A stretch of 64,000 nucleotides of DNA from CAVTQZ01 sp963737015. Lineage in GTDB: Bacteria; Actinomycetota; Acidimicrobiia; Acidimicrobiales; UBA8190. The translations under genes and the position numbers were made by a program. Position 1 is the stretch's first letter. Every line of letters begins with the position of its first letter. Under the pieces are notes generated by a model that saw only the letters and a program-made list of their open reading frames with translations, was not told the DNA's origin and made no database searches. This document shows positions 1-9,346 of the stretch, piece by piece. Where the stretch lies: assembly GCA_963737015.1 (NCBI GenBank), contig CAVTQZ010000001.1, positions 496,001 through 560,000 on the forward strand, given 5' to 3'.

Positions 1-1320
1 CGTGCCCGCTGGTGGGTGGGGGCCCGGGTCGCGTCTCTGGCGCCGGCGTTGCTCGCGGCGACATCGTTCGACACGCCTTCACTCTCTTCGGCGGGCACCT
101 CCGACGAAACGAGTACGAAGCGCACGGGGAAGCGCTTCTCACTCGAGCGGACCAGACAAAGACACAGCAGCGCTGCGTGGTCTCCGGGTGCGGTCGCGGT
201 TCCCCTTCTTGCTCTCGCGGGGGCGCTCGCCGTCGTCGTCCCGGACCTCGCAGTCGCTCCCGGCGCACCAACCAACTGGGGGCCTTTGCACATCGCGCAC
301 AGCAACGTGACCGACTGGGCCCAGTGGAACTACTCCGGTTACGAGCGGAAGCCCGGCTGGACCGAGTTGCACGACGGCATCGTGCCGGCGCTCGACCGGG
401 TGGCACGCCGTTACGGATGCGGAAGGGTGATGTGGGAGTACAGCGTCAACCTGAACCGCTTCGGAACCCCCGAGTCGCTCATGAATCTGCCGATGTGGAC
501 TGGCGGCTGTCTCGACTCGATGGAGGGTCTGCTGTTCGAGTCCTCGGGCACGACCCCCTATCACTTCCTGAACCAGGCCGAGCTGTCTACCGGCCCTTCC
601 GAAGCGATGGTGAACCTCCCGTATGGCCCGCTCGACGTCGCGCTCGGAGTGGCGCACCTGCAGCTGCTCGGCGTGCGCTACTTCATGGCCTCCTCGCGCA
701 CCGTCCAGGCTCAGGCGGACGCCGATCCTGCACTGACGCCGGTGGCATCGACCGGTCCGTGGCACACGCAGAACCAAGGAACGACGGTGACGACCACCTG
801 GAAGATCTACCTCGTCCACGACGCCCCGATCGTGAGTCCCCTGGCGCTTTCTCCCGAGGTACTCGAAGGGACCGCAGACGGACAGTCCTCCTGGTTGCCC
901 GTGGCGGAACGCTGGTACTCGAACCCCGCCCTCTGGGCGCAGCAGCTCACCCAAGGGGGACCTAGCTCGTGGCGACGTGTGAACCAGGTGTACGTGGACG
1001 CGGCCGTCGGGGGGCGCAAGCTGCCGCAGGTGAAGGTGAGCGACATCCGGATGACCGACGACGAGGTGAGCTTTCACGTCGACCGCACCGGCGTGCCGGT
1101 GCTGGTTCGGGTCTCGTACTTTCCGGCCTGGCATGCGAGTGGTGCGTCGGGTCCCTGGCGCGCGGAGCCGAACCTCATGGTCGTGGTCCCGACCTCGCAC
1201 ACGGTGTCGCTCGAGTACGGCTCCACATCCGGCGGGCTTGCCGGGCAACTGATGAGCATCGTCGGTCTCGTCCTGCTCGTGCTCCTCTTCGTACGCCGTG
1301 ACGTCCTGCTCACGACGTGA
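1..1320 (+). CDS. C-terminal part of a large membrane protein (left-truncated)
   Basis: The reading frame is open from the first base of the window, so the N-terminus lies outside. About 439 residues are visible. A hydrophobic segment (VPLLALAGALAVVVPDLAV) is followed by a long, probably extracytoplasmic domain rich in Trp and Tyr, a conserved-looking stretch (PAWHASGASGPWRAEPNLMV), and a final membrane helix near LMSIVGLVLLVLLFV before a short basic tail. This arrangement resembles the end of YfhO-like or PTPS-related polytopic membrane proteins of actinobacteria, often linked to cell-envelope glycans. The family assignment is tentative because the multi-helix N-terminal part is missing. Substrate and function cannot be stated. 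Confidence 0.6.
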   Translation, partial: RARWWVGARVASLAPALLAATSFDTPSLSSAGTSDETSTKRTGKRFSLERTRQRHSSAAWSPGAVAVPLLALAGALAVVVPDLAVAPGAPTNWGPLHIAHSNVTDWAQWNYSGYERKPGWTELHDGIVPALDRVARRYGCGRVMWEYSVNLNRFGTPESLMNLPMWTGGCLDSMEGLLFESSGTTPYHFLNQAELSTGPSEAMVNLPYGPLDVALGVAHLQLLGVRYFMASSRTVQAQADADPALTPVASTGPWHTQNQGTTVTTTWKIYLVHDAPIVSPLALSPEVLEGTADGQSSWLPVAERWYSNPALWAQQLTQGGPSSWRRVNQVYVDAAVGGRKLPQVKVSDIRMTDDEVSFHVDRTGVPVLVRVSYFPAWHASGASGPWRAEPNLMVVVPTSHTVSLEYGSTSGGLAGQLMSIVGLVLLVLLFVRRDVLLTT

Positions 1321-1362
1321 CCTCCACGACCCACCGCCCCGGGGGCCAAGGCGCCTCGAATG

Positions 1363-1368
1363 TAGGCT
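1363..1368 (+). promoter_or_regulatory. -10-like TAGGCT before manB
   Basis: TAGGCT ends 10 nt before the manB ATG at 1379, so a transcript would start at or very near the start codon. No Shine-Dalgarno sequence precedes this ATG. It is one of about a dozen such hexamers in the window. Confidence 0.45.
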
Positions 1369-1378
1369 CGCCCTCCTG

Positions 1379-2752
1379 ATGGGCGTCCTCGATCCGGTCT
1401 TCAAGGCCTACGACGTCCGCGGGACCGTCCCCGACCAACTCGACGCCCGACGTTGCAGAGCGATCGGCTGGGCCTTCGCTCGTTTCGCAGATTCGAAAAG
1501 CGTCCTCGTCGCCCGGGACATGAGGGAGTCGGGAGTCGAGCTCTCGGAGGCGTTCATCTCAGGTGTGCGAAGCGCGGGGGTTTCGGTCGTGGACCTCGGG
1601 ATGTCGTCCACCGACATGATCTACTTCGCTTCGGGCAAGCTCGACTCGCCGGGGGCGATGTTCACCGCTTCGCACAATCCCGCTCAGTACAACGGGATCA
1701 AGATGTGTCTATCGGGTGCGCGGCCCGTCGGGGTGGAGACCGGGTTGAGCGACATCCGTTCGGGCGCCGAGGCAGCGCTCTCCTCGGGTGAGGACATGGG
1801 GGCGGAGTCCGGGGGCCTCGAACAGAGGAACCTCCTCGAGGACTACGCCGCGCACGTGCGCTCCTTCGTCGACGTCTCCGCCCTTCGCCCGCTGAAGGTC
1901 GTGACCGACACGGCGAACGGCATGGGTGGACTCGTCGTGCCGCCGGTCTTCGAACCGCTCCCGTTCGGCTTGATCATGCTCTTCCCGGAGCTCGACGGGA
2001 CGTTCCCCAACCACCCCGCCGACCCTATCCAGCCCGAGAACCTCGCCGACCTGAAGGCGGCGGTCGTCCAAAGCGGCGCCGATGTGGGGCTCGCCTTCGA
2101 CGGAGACGCGGACAGGGTCTTCCTCGTGGACGAGAGGGCCGAAGGCGTGTCGGGCTCGCTCACCACCGCACTCGTCGCGAAGAGCATGCTCGCCAAGCAC
2201 CCGGGCTCGACGATCCTCTACAACCTGATCTGTTCGAAGATCGTCCCCGAGACGATCGAGGCGAACGGCGGTCACCCCGTACGAACACGTGTGGGGCATT
2301 CCTACATAAAGAAGGTCATGGCCGAGACGGGTGCCGTCTTCGGCGGTGAGCACTCAGGGCACTACTACTTCCGGGACAACTACAGGGCTGACTCGGGGAT
2401 CATCTCGTCGATGATCGTCCTCGAGGTGATGTCTAAGTCCGAGCAGTCTCTGTCGGAACTGCTCGCACCCTTCCGGCGGTACGCCGATTCGGGTGAGGTC
2501 AACCGGGAAGTTGCGGACCCGAACGCATCCATCGAGACGGTCGCCGCCCACTACGAGTCGCAAGGCGCGCAGATCGACCGTATGGACGGCATAACCGTCG
2601 ACCTCGGTGACTGGTGGTTCAATCTTCGCCCCTCGAACACCGAGCCGATGTTGAGGCTGAACGTCGAAGCGACCAACGAACTTGACTGCGATCGCCACGT
2701 TCACGAGCTGCTCGAACTCATCGGGGCCGGCGCTCCCGCCCTGAGAGACTGA
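1379..2752 (+). CDS. manB: phosphomannomutase / phosphoglucomutase
   Basis: 457 residues, the usual length for the alpha-D-phosphohexomutase family, which interconverts hexose 6-phosphate and hexose 1-phosphate in the cytoplasm and feeds GDP-mannose or UDP-glucose synthesis. All four signature loops are visible: the phosphoserine loop TASHNPAQYNG (about residue 96), the metal-binding loop DGDADRV (about 241), the sugar-binding GGEHSGHYY (about 322) and the phosphate-binding RPSNTEPM (about 417). The ATG at 1379 gives MGVLDPVFKAYDVRG, the normal family start; an in-frame upstream ATG would add an atypical basic extension. A Trm112-like gene and a sugar-phosphate isomerase follow on the same strand, suggesting a hexose-phosphate operon. 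PMM versus PGM preference cannot be decided from sequence. Confidence 0.93.
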   Translation: MGVLDPVFKAYDVRGTVPDQLDARRCRAIGWAFARFADSKSVLVARDMRESGVELSEAFISGVRSAGVSVVDLGMSSTDMIYFASGKLDSPGAMFTASHNPAQYNGIKMCLSGARPVGVETGLSDIRSGAEAALSSGEDMGAESGGLEQRNLLEDYAAHVRSFVDVSALRPLKVVTDTANGMGGLVVPPVFEPLPFGLIMLFPELDGTFPNHPADPIQPENLADLKAAVVQSGADVGLAFDGDADRVFLVDERAEGVSGSLTTALVAKSMLAKHPGSTILYNLICSKIVPETIEANGGHPVRTRVGHSYIKKVMAETGAVFGGEHSGHYYFRDNYRADSGIISSMIVLEVMSKSEQSLSELLAPFRRYADSGEVNREVADPNASIETVAAHYESQGAQIDRMDGITVDLGDWWFNLRPSNTEPMLRLNVEATNELDCDRHVHELLELIGAGAPALRD

Positions 2753-2783
2753 TTCGGACGGACGTAGCAGAAAGGAATTTGTG

Positions 2784-3035
2784 ATGCCCCTCGATCCCGT
2801 GCTGCTCGAGGTCCTCGTCTGCCCGGAGGACAAGGGCCCCCTGCTGTACTTCCACGACGAGGACAGGCTCTACAACCCCCGCTTGAAGAGGAGCTATCCG
2901 ATCCGCGACGACATCCCTGTGATGCTCATCGACGAGGCGACGACCGTCGACGACCCTGAGCACGACAGGCTCATGAAAAAGGCGGAAGCAGAAAGCGTCG
3001 TCCGGACCGCGCAGAAGGCCGGCAAGCAGCCGTGA
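2784..3035 (+). CDS. Trm112-like zinc-ribbon-type protein (UPF0434)
   Basis: Small protein of 83 residues. It begins MPLDPVLLEVLVCPEDKGPL and contains the typical LKRSYPIRDDIPVMLIDEA core of the Trm112p/YcaR family. The usual CxxC pairs are reduced to one Cys, as in many bacterial members. These proteins act as small partners or activators, and the bacterial role is poorly defined. An AAAGGA ribosome site (2771-2776) sits 7 nt before the ATG at 2784; a GTG directly upstream is the alternative. It lies between manB and the isomerase with short gaps, a common actinobacterial arrangement. Confidence 0.85.
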   Translation: MPLDPVLLEVLVCPEDKGPLLYFHDEDRLYNPRLKRSYPIRDDIPVMLIDEATTVDDPEHDRLMKKAEAESVVRTAQKAGKQP

Positions 3036-4085
3036 CCGGTGCCGCGGCGTCAGACGGTCCCCTCGACACCCTCGGGATGTTCGAGGCGACAGCGGCCCTT
3101 CCCGAGCAGGTGGCCGCTTCGGTCGTGGCGGGGGAGGGACAAGAGGGCCTGCCCGAACGCGAGTATGTCGAGAACGTCGTCGTGCTCGGCATGGGCGGGA
3201 GCGGCATCGCCGGCGACGTGATGGTCGCGGTGGCAGGACCCTTCCTTTCTGTGCCCGTCGTCGTGGTCAAGTCGTACGACCGTCCCGATTTCATCGGCCC
3301 GGGTTCGCTCGTCTTCGCCATCTCCTTCTCTGGCGACACCGAGGAGACCGTCGAGGCTGCGGGCGAGGCCGCGAGCGCCGGTGCCAGCCTCGTCGCCGTG
3401 ACGAGCGGCGGTGAGCTCGCCAAGCTCGCCGACGAATGGGGTGCCCCGATCGTGGCGGTGCCCGCCAGCCTTCCCCAGCCCGCGCGTCGCGCTCGGAGCA
3501 ATGTCGATCCCACCTCTGATCGTGCTCGAGGAGATCGGCCTGTTCCCCGGTGCGGCGCAATGGATCGCGCTCGCCGTGGACCAGCTGCGTCAACGACGCG
3601 ACGAGCTCGTGCGGCCGGGCTCTTTGGCGGAAGAGATCGCGCAGCGCATTGGGCGCACGATTCCGCTCATATACGGCGCTCACACGCTGGGTGCGACCGC
3701 TGCCCTGCGTTGGAAGACACAGGTGAACGAGAACGCCAAGTCGCCGGCTTTCTGCAACGTGATTCCCGAGCTGTGCCACAACGAGATAGCCGGGTGGGGA
3801 CAGAACGGCGACGTCACGCGTCAGCTGATGACACTCGTGAACCTGCGTCACGATGCCGAGCATCCCCAGGTCGTGAGGCGCATAGAGATCGTCTCAGAGG
3901 TGATGCGTGAGGTGGTATCAGACGTCTTGGAGGTTCGAGCGAGCGGGGAAGGTGACCTTGCGCAGCTCCTCGACCTCGTGCTGATCGGAGACTTCGTGTC
4001 GCTCCATCTCGCAGCGAGAGAGGGTGTCGATCCCGGGCCTGTGCCCATCCTGGACGAGGTGAAGCAGAGACTCTTGGAAGCCTGA
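3032..4085 (+). CDS. bifunctional phosphoglucose/phosphomannose isomerase (one +1 frameshift)
   Basis: The first ~150 residues (frame from GTG 3032) carry the SIS fold with GMGGSGIAGD and the phosphate loop SFSGDTEET. They run up to LPQP, after which the frame turns to nonsense. The next frame resumes immediately with RVALGAMSIPPL and continues to a normal C-terminus (NVIPELCHNEIAGWG, then EGVDPGPVPILDEVKQRLLEA). The two halves join perfectly if one base within 3479-3485 (a cccgcgcg run) is removed, giving about 350 residues, the standard length of this family, which interconverts fructose-6-P with glucose-6-P and mannose-6-P. It overlaps the upstream gene by 4 nt. Because the rest is intact and conserved, a sequencing insertion is more likely than a true pseudogene. 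Confidence 0.85.
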
Positions 4086-4138
4086 CGCCTGAGCAGGACG
4101 GCACGCGGCGCGAGTTTCGCCGGTGGGTCCTCCCAGAT

Positions 4139-4144
4139 GGGAGG
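4139..4144 (+). promoter_or_regulatory. ribosome binding site of ahcY
   Basis: GGGAGG lies directly against an ATG at 4145 but 9 nt before the ATG at 4154. This spacing favours 4154 (MSKLRERELEYKVADLSLADFG) as the true ahcY start. Confidence 0.6.
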
Positions 4145-4153
4145 ATGTCCGCC

Positions 4154-5607
<1,454 letters not shown>

Positions 5608-5680
5608 ACCGGCGCCGCTGCAAAGGTAACGATCTGACGAAGATGATGCCGGTGCGCGGGACATATCGCGCAGCCGGGCG

Positions 5681-5686
5681 TAGAAT
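5681..5686 (+). promoter_or_regulatory. -10-like TAGAAT of the hpf leader region
   Basis: TAGAAT is the closest match to a sigma-A -10 box in the gap between ahcY and hpf. It would place a transcript start near 5692-5694, at the 5-prime edge of the structured segment described next. No clear -35 box is visible. Confidence 0.35.
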
Positions 5687-5690
5687 TCCG

Positions 5691-5850
5691 TCGTGGGCTG
5701 CACCCGGGTCTGTGGTTGCAAGTCGAAGCCAGTCGCAGGCGAAACGACCCACGTAAGGCAACTCGTGGTTGCTGAGCATGGTGCGGCTTAGAGGTAAGTC
5801 CTGCCCATCGGCGCGACAGATCGCCGCGCACGGTGGAGAAGGAGCGACGC
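5691..5850 (+). ncRNA. candidate structured leader RNA upstream of hpf (possible raiA-type RNA)
   Basis: The 449-bp gap between ahcY and hpf has no credible protein gene. Its first part has clear pairing potential: GTGGG (5693-5697) with CCCAC (5748-5752), CACG (5750-5753) with CGTG, and GTGCG (5781-5785) with CGCAC (5827-5831), the last enclosing a segment around GCTTAGAGGTAAGTCC. A TAGAAT box lies just upstream. Established knowledge: raiA-motif RNAs are structured non-coding RNAs found upstream of raiA/hpf genes in Firmicutes and Actinobacteria. The identification here is by position and foldability, not by a model search, and the 3-prime end is a guess. Confidence 0.4.
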
Positions 5851-5960
5851 CGGCCACGAAGCGGCACCGAAGGGCCTGTGACGGCCGCCGGTGCCGGGCC
5901 GCCACCTCCTCCGCAGGCGAGTGTGGGGCCAAAGACCAGGTCAGCCGGATGCAGCCCACG

Positions 5961-6002
5961 ACCCGACCGCTGTCGAAAAGGAACCCGACCGCTGTCGAAA
6001 AG
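5961..6002 (+). repeat. 20-bp perfect direct repeat (two copies, 22-bp period)
   Basis: ACCCGACCGCTGTCGAAAAG occurs at 5961-5980 and again at 5983-6002, separated by 2 bp, in the untranslated region 55-95 bp before hpf. The period is two helical turns, so it could be a tandem protein-binding site or a simple duplication. Nothing else in this stretch suggests a gene. Confidence 0.9.
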
Positions 6003-6056
6003 AAAGGGTGAGAGCCACCAGCCCGTTAGCAGCCATCGAGCAGGAGGTCATCGAAA

Positions 6057-6398
6057 GTGGACGTCGCCGTGCACAGCCGCAAGAGCGAGGTTCCCGACGA
6101 GGTGCGGGATCTGACACAGGCCAAGGTGACGAGGGTCTTCAGGCGCGCGACGGTGATCGAGAGGGCGGAGGTGAAACTCGGTGAGGATCCGCACGCGCCG
6201 GCGTCTTCGAACAGGGTTTGCGAGGTCAAAGCGACAGGACACGGCCATACGCTTCGGGCCCGAGCCGCGGCAGACGACTTTCTGGTGGCCGTCGACATCG
6301 TTTCGCGAAAGCTCGAGCGCCAGGTGGAAAGGCTGAAGGGAAAGTTGATCGCCCGGTCCCACCCACGTCACCAGAAGCACCAGGCGAAGGCGTCCTAA
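6057..6398 (+). CDS. hpf: ribosome hibernation promoting factor, short form (HPF/RaiA family)
   Basis: 113 residues with the S30AE/HPF fold pattern: VAVHSRKSEVPDEVRDLTQAK, then alternating strands, and the helix LVAVDIVSRKLERQVERLKGK that packs on the 30S subunit. Proteins of this family bind the ribosomal decoding centre in resting cells and inactivate or dimerise ribosomes. It lacks the C-terminal dimerisation domain of long HPF, so by length it is a short-type factor, though with a basic tail (RSHPRHQKHQAKAS). The GTG start at 6057 is set by AGGAGG at 6042-6047. secA follows 77 bp downstream, an adjacency common in actinobacteria. Confidence 0.88.
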   Translation: MDVAVHSRKSEVPDEVRDLTQAKVTRVFRRATVIERAEVKLGEDPHAPASSNRVCEVKATGHGHTLRARAAADDFLVAVDIVSRKLERQVERLKGKLIARSHPRHQKHQAKAS

Positions 6399-6460
6399 AA
6401 GGGTTCGTCCGGGCGCGTCCGAGCGTCTTCGAGCGCCGCGGAACGGCGGGGGGCCGGCGG

Positions 6461-6466
6461 TAGACT
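6461..6466 (+). promoter_or_regulatory. -10-like TAGACT before secA
   Basis: TAGACT ends 9 nt before the secA ATG at 6476. No ribosome binding site separates them, so a leaderless secA message is predicted. Confidence 0.45.
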
Positions 6467-6475
6467 CGCTGACCC

Positions 6476-9346
6476 ATGAGCGTTTTCACGCGCGCCCTGC
6501 GCGCCGGCGAAGGAAAAAAGGTCCGTCGCCTCGCTGAGCTGATTCCCTTCATCAACGATCTCGAACCCGAGATCGAGGCGTTGTCCGACGCCGAGCTCGC
6601 GGGGCGTACCACGATGTTCCGCGAGCGCTTCGACAACGGCGAGAGCCTCGACGACCTGCTGATCGAAGCTTTCGCAACAGTTCGTGAAGCGGCCTGGCGC
6701 ACGCTCGGCCAGAGGCACTTCGACGTGCAGCTCATGGGGGGCATGGCCCTTCACTTCGGGTGGATCGCCGAGATGAAGACCGGTGAGGGAAAGACCCTCG
6801 TTTCCACCCTTCCCGTCTACCTGAACGCGTTGGCTGGCCGCGGTGTCCACGTTGTGACGGTGAACGACTACCTCGCACGCAGGGACTCCGAGTGGATGGG
6901 CCAGGTGTACCGCTTCTTGGGCCTGACGGTCGGCCGGGTGAGCCCGGAGATACCCGACTTCGCAGACAAGCAGACGGCGTACGCGAGTGACGTCACCTAT
7001 GGGACCAACACAGAGCTCGGTTTCGACTACCTGCGCGACAACATGGCCCGTGCGCGCGATGCGATGGTCCAGCGAGGTCATGCTTATGCCATCGTCGACG
7101 AAGTGGACTCGATCCTCATCGACGAAGCGCGCACGCCCCTCATCATTTCGGGCCCTGCATCGGAGTCGGCGAAGCTCTATTACCAGTTCGCGAGCATCTC
7201 CAGGATCCTGAACAAGGACGAGGACTACGAGGTAGACGAAGAGAAGAAGATCGTGGTCCCAACCGAGGAGGGGATCGCGAAGGTCGAACGGCACATCGGG
7301 GTCGACAACCTCTACGACCTCGTCTCGGTCAACTACGTGCATCACATGACGCAGGCTCTACGCGCGAAGGAGCTCTTCCATCGCGACAAGGACTATCTCG
7401 TCACAGACGGCGAAGTGAAGATCGTCGACGAATTCACCGGCCGCACGCTCGAGGGGCGCCGCTGGTCCGACGGGCTGCACCAGGCAGTCGAGGCCAAGGA
7501 GAGGGTGCAGATCCGGGAGGAGAACCACACCTGGGCGACCGTCACCCTCCAGAACTTCTTCCGGCTCTACGAGAAGCTCGCCGGGATGACCGGTACCGCC
7601 GAGACCGAAGCCTCGGAGTTCGCCAACACCTACAACATGCCTGTCGTCCCTATACCGACCAACGAGACGATGATCCGTGAAGACCATCCCGACCTCGTCT
7701 TCAAATCCGAGGACGCGAAGTTCGCTGCCGTCGTGAACGACATCGCCGAACGTTACGAGCACGGGCAGCCGGTTCTCGTCGGCACTGCCTCGGTCGCGAA
7801 GTCCGAGCACCTGTCGAAGCTTCTGGAGCGCAGGGGTATCGCACACCAGGTGCTGAACGCCAAGCAACACGCCCGGGAGGCTGAGATCGTCGTCCAAGCC
7901 GGCAGGCTTCACAGCGTGACCGTGGCCACGAACATGGCGGGTCGCGGTGTCGACATCCTCCTAGGGGGCAACCCCGAAGGCCTCGCGGAGCGTGAAGCCG
8001 CCGCAAAGGGTCTCGATCTCGAGAGCGAGGAGTCTCAGGCCGAGCTCGACAAGCTCCTGGCGCACTTCGAGAAGGACTGCGCCGACGAGGGGGAACGGAT
8101 CCGCGAGCTTGGCGGTCTCTACGTGCTGGGCAGCGAGCGCCACGAGTCGCGGCGTATCGACAACCAGCTACGCGGCCGGTCGGGTCGCCAGGGAGACCCC
8201 GGTGAGAGCCGGTTCTTCCTCTCCCTAGAAGACGAATTGATGCGGCTTTTCGCGACCGGGGCGATGCAATGGGTCATGACAAAGACACTCCCCGAAGACG
8301 TGCCGATCGAGGCGAAGATGGTCACCAAGGCGATCGAGCGGGCGCAGAACACGGTTGAGGGTCGTAACGCCGAGATCCGAAAAGACGTCCTCAAGTACGA
8401 CGAGGTCCTGAACGAGCAGCGGAAGGTGATCTACGCCCGCCGGATGCAGGTGATCGACGGGGAGGATCTGAAGGAAAGGACCGAGGAGATGCTCGAGGAG
8501 ACGATCGAGCAACTCGTACAGGCGGCGTGCCCCAACGAGTTCCCCGAAGACTGGGATCTCGAGCGCCTACTCGCGGAGGTGGCACAGTACTTCCCGACGC
8601 AATTCACAGTCGAGGACCTTCAGGAGGCGACCACCTCCGCGCAGATATCCGAAAGCTTCCTCGCAGAAGCTCTCGATGCGTACCGAGCGCGCGACGAACA
8701 GTTCCCGGGAGGAGCCGACGAGGCGCGGGCCGTCGAGCGCGAGGTGATGCTCCAGATCATCGACCAACGTTGGCGCGAGCACCTCGGGGAGATGGACTAC
8801 CTGCGCGAGGGGATCAACCTGAGAGCGATGGGACAGCAGGATCCGCTCGTTGCATGGCAGCGGGAAGGATTCGAGATGTTCGGCCAGATGATGGAGTCGA
8901 TCGACGACGACTACCTCCGGTACGTGATGCACGTGCAGGTCGTGGCCCAGCCCTCGGCCGAACCGGACCTCACTCAGGCGAGTTACCAGGCGGCGGAGGA
9001 TCCCACGGAAGGGCCGAGCATCCTCGACGTGTTCCGTGCCACCGCACCACAAGAGCTCCAGAACGACTTTCCCTCTCCGGGTGGACCGTCACTCGGCCCG
9101 CCAGATCTTCCTGCAGCTTCGGGCAACGGGCCCTCGACCGACAAGGCCCGGGTCGCGCAAGGAACCCGACGCCGCCCGCAGCAGGTCTCCGGAAACGGAG
9201 GGGCTCGTGAGCCGCGCATCGCCACACCGAAGGACCCCGATTCCCAGGTTCCGATCATGAACTCCCCTGGTCAGAAGCTTGGTCGGAACGACAAGTGCTG
9301 GTGCGGCAGCGGCAAGAAGTTCAAGCTGTGTCATGGCGCGCCCTGA
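6476..9346 (+). CDS. secA: preprotein translocase ATPase SecA
   Basis: 956 residues. SecA drives unfolded precursors through the SecYEG channel using ATP. The Walker A motif EMKTGEGKTL is near residue 103, DEVDSILIDEARTPL near 208, the second nucleotide-binding region includes VATNMAGRGVDILLGGNPEG, and the DEAD-motor signature GRSGRQGDPG is present. The C-terminus carries the zinc-binding SEC-C motif CWCGSGKKFKLCH after a low-complexity linker. The start MSVFTRALRAGEGKKVRRLAELI is typical. It overlaps prfB by 14 bp. This is the housekeeping SecA1 type by length and by the presence of SEC-C. Confidence 0.98.
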   Translation: MSVFTRALRAGEGKKVRRLAELIPFINDLEPEIEALSDAELAGRTTMFRERFDNGESLDDLLIEAFATVREAAWRTLGQRHFDVQLMGGMALHFGWIAEMKTGEGKTLVSTLPVYLNALAGRGVHVVTVNDYLARRDSEWMGQVYRFLGLTVGRVSPEIPDFADKQTAYASDVTYGTNTELGFDYLRDNMARARDAMVQRGHAYAIVDEVDSILIDEARTPLIISGPASESAKLYYQFASISRILNKDEDYEVDEEKKIVVPTEEGIAKVERHIGVDNLYDLVSVNYVHHMTQALRAKELFHRDKDYLVTDGEVKIVDEFTGRTLEGRRWSDGLHQAVEAKERVQIREENHTWATVTLQNFFRLYEKLAGMTGTAETEASEFANTYNMPVVPIPTNETMIREDHPDLVFKSEDAKFAAVVNDIAERYEHGQPVLVGTASVAKSEHLSKLLERRGIAHQVLNAKQHAREAEIVVQAGRLHSVTVATNMAGRGVDILLGGNPEGLAEREAAAKGLDLESEESQAELDKLLAHFEKDCADEGERIRELGGLYVLGSERHESRRIDNQLRGRSGRQGDPGESRFFLSLEDELMRLFATGAMQWVMTKTLPEDVPIEAKMVTKAIERAQNTVEGRNAEIRKDVLKYDEVLNEQRKVIYARRMQVIDGEDLKERTEEMLEETIEQLVQAACPNEFPEDWDLERLLAEVAQYFPTQFTVEDLQEATTSAQISESFLAEALDAYRARDEQFPGGADEARAVEREVMLQIIDQRWREHLGEMDYLREGINLRAMGQQDPLVAWQREGFEMFGQMMESIDDDYLRYVMHVQVVAQPSAEPDLTQASYQAAEDPTEGPSILDVFRATAPQELQNDFPSPGGPSLGPPDLPAASGNGPSTDKARVAQGTRRRPQQVSGNGGAREPRIATPKDPDSQVPIMNSPGQKLGRNDKCWCGSGKKFKLCHGAP

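Noticed and set aside
5608..6056. RNase P RNA, tmRNA or tRNA in the gene-free gap
   Set aside because: A partial GAGGTAAGTCC resemblance to the RNase P P4 strand was noticed, but the matching downstream conserved elements are absent, and no cloverleaf or tmRNA ends are present.
5769..6184. Small open frames between ahcY and hpf
   Set aside because: Arg-rich with no ribosome sites, and they overlap each other and the structured leader and hpf; no protein support.
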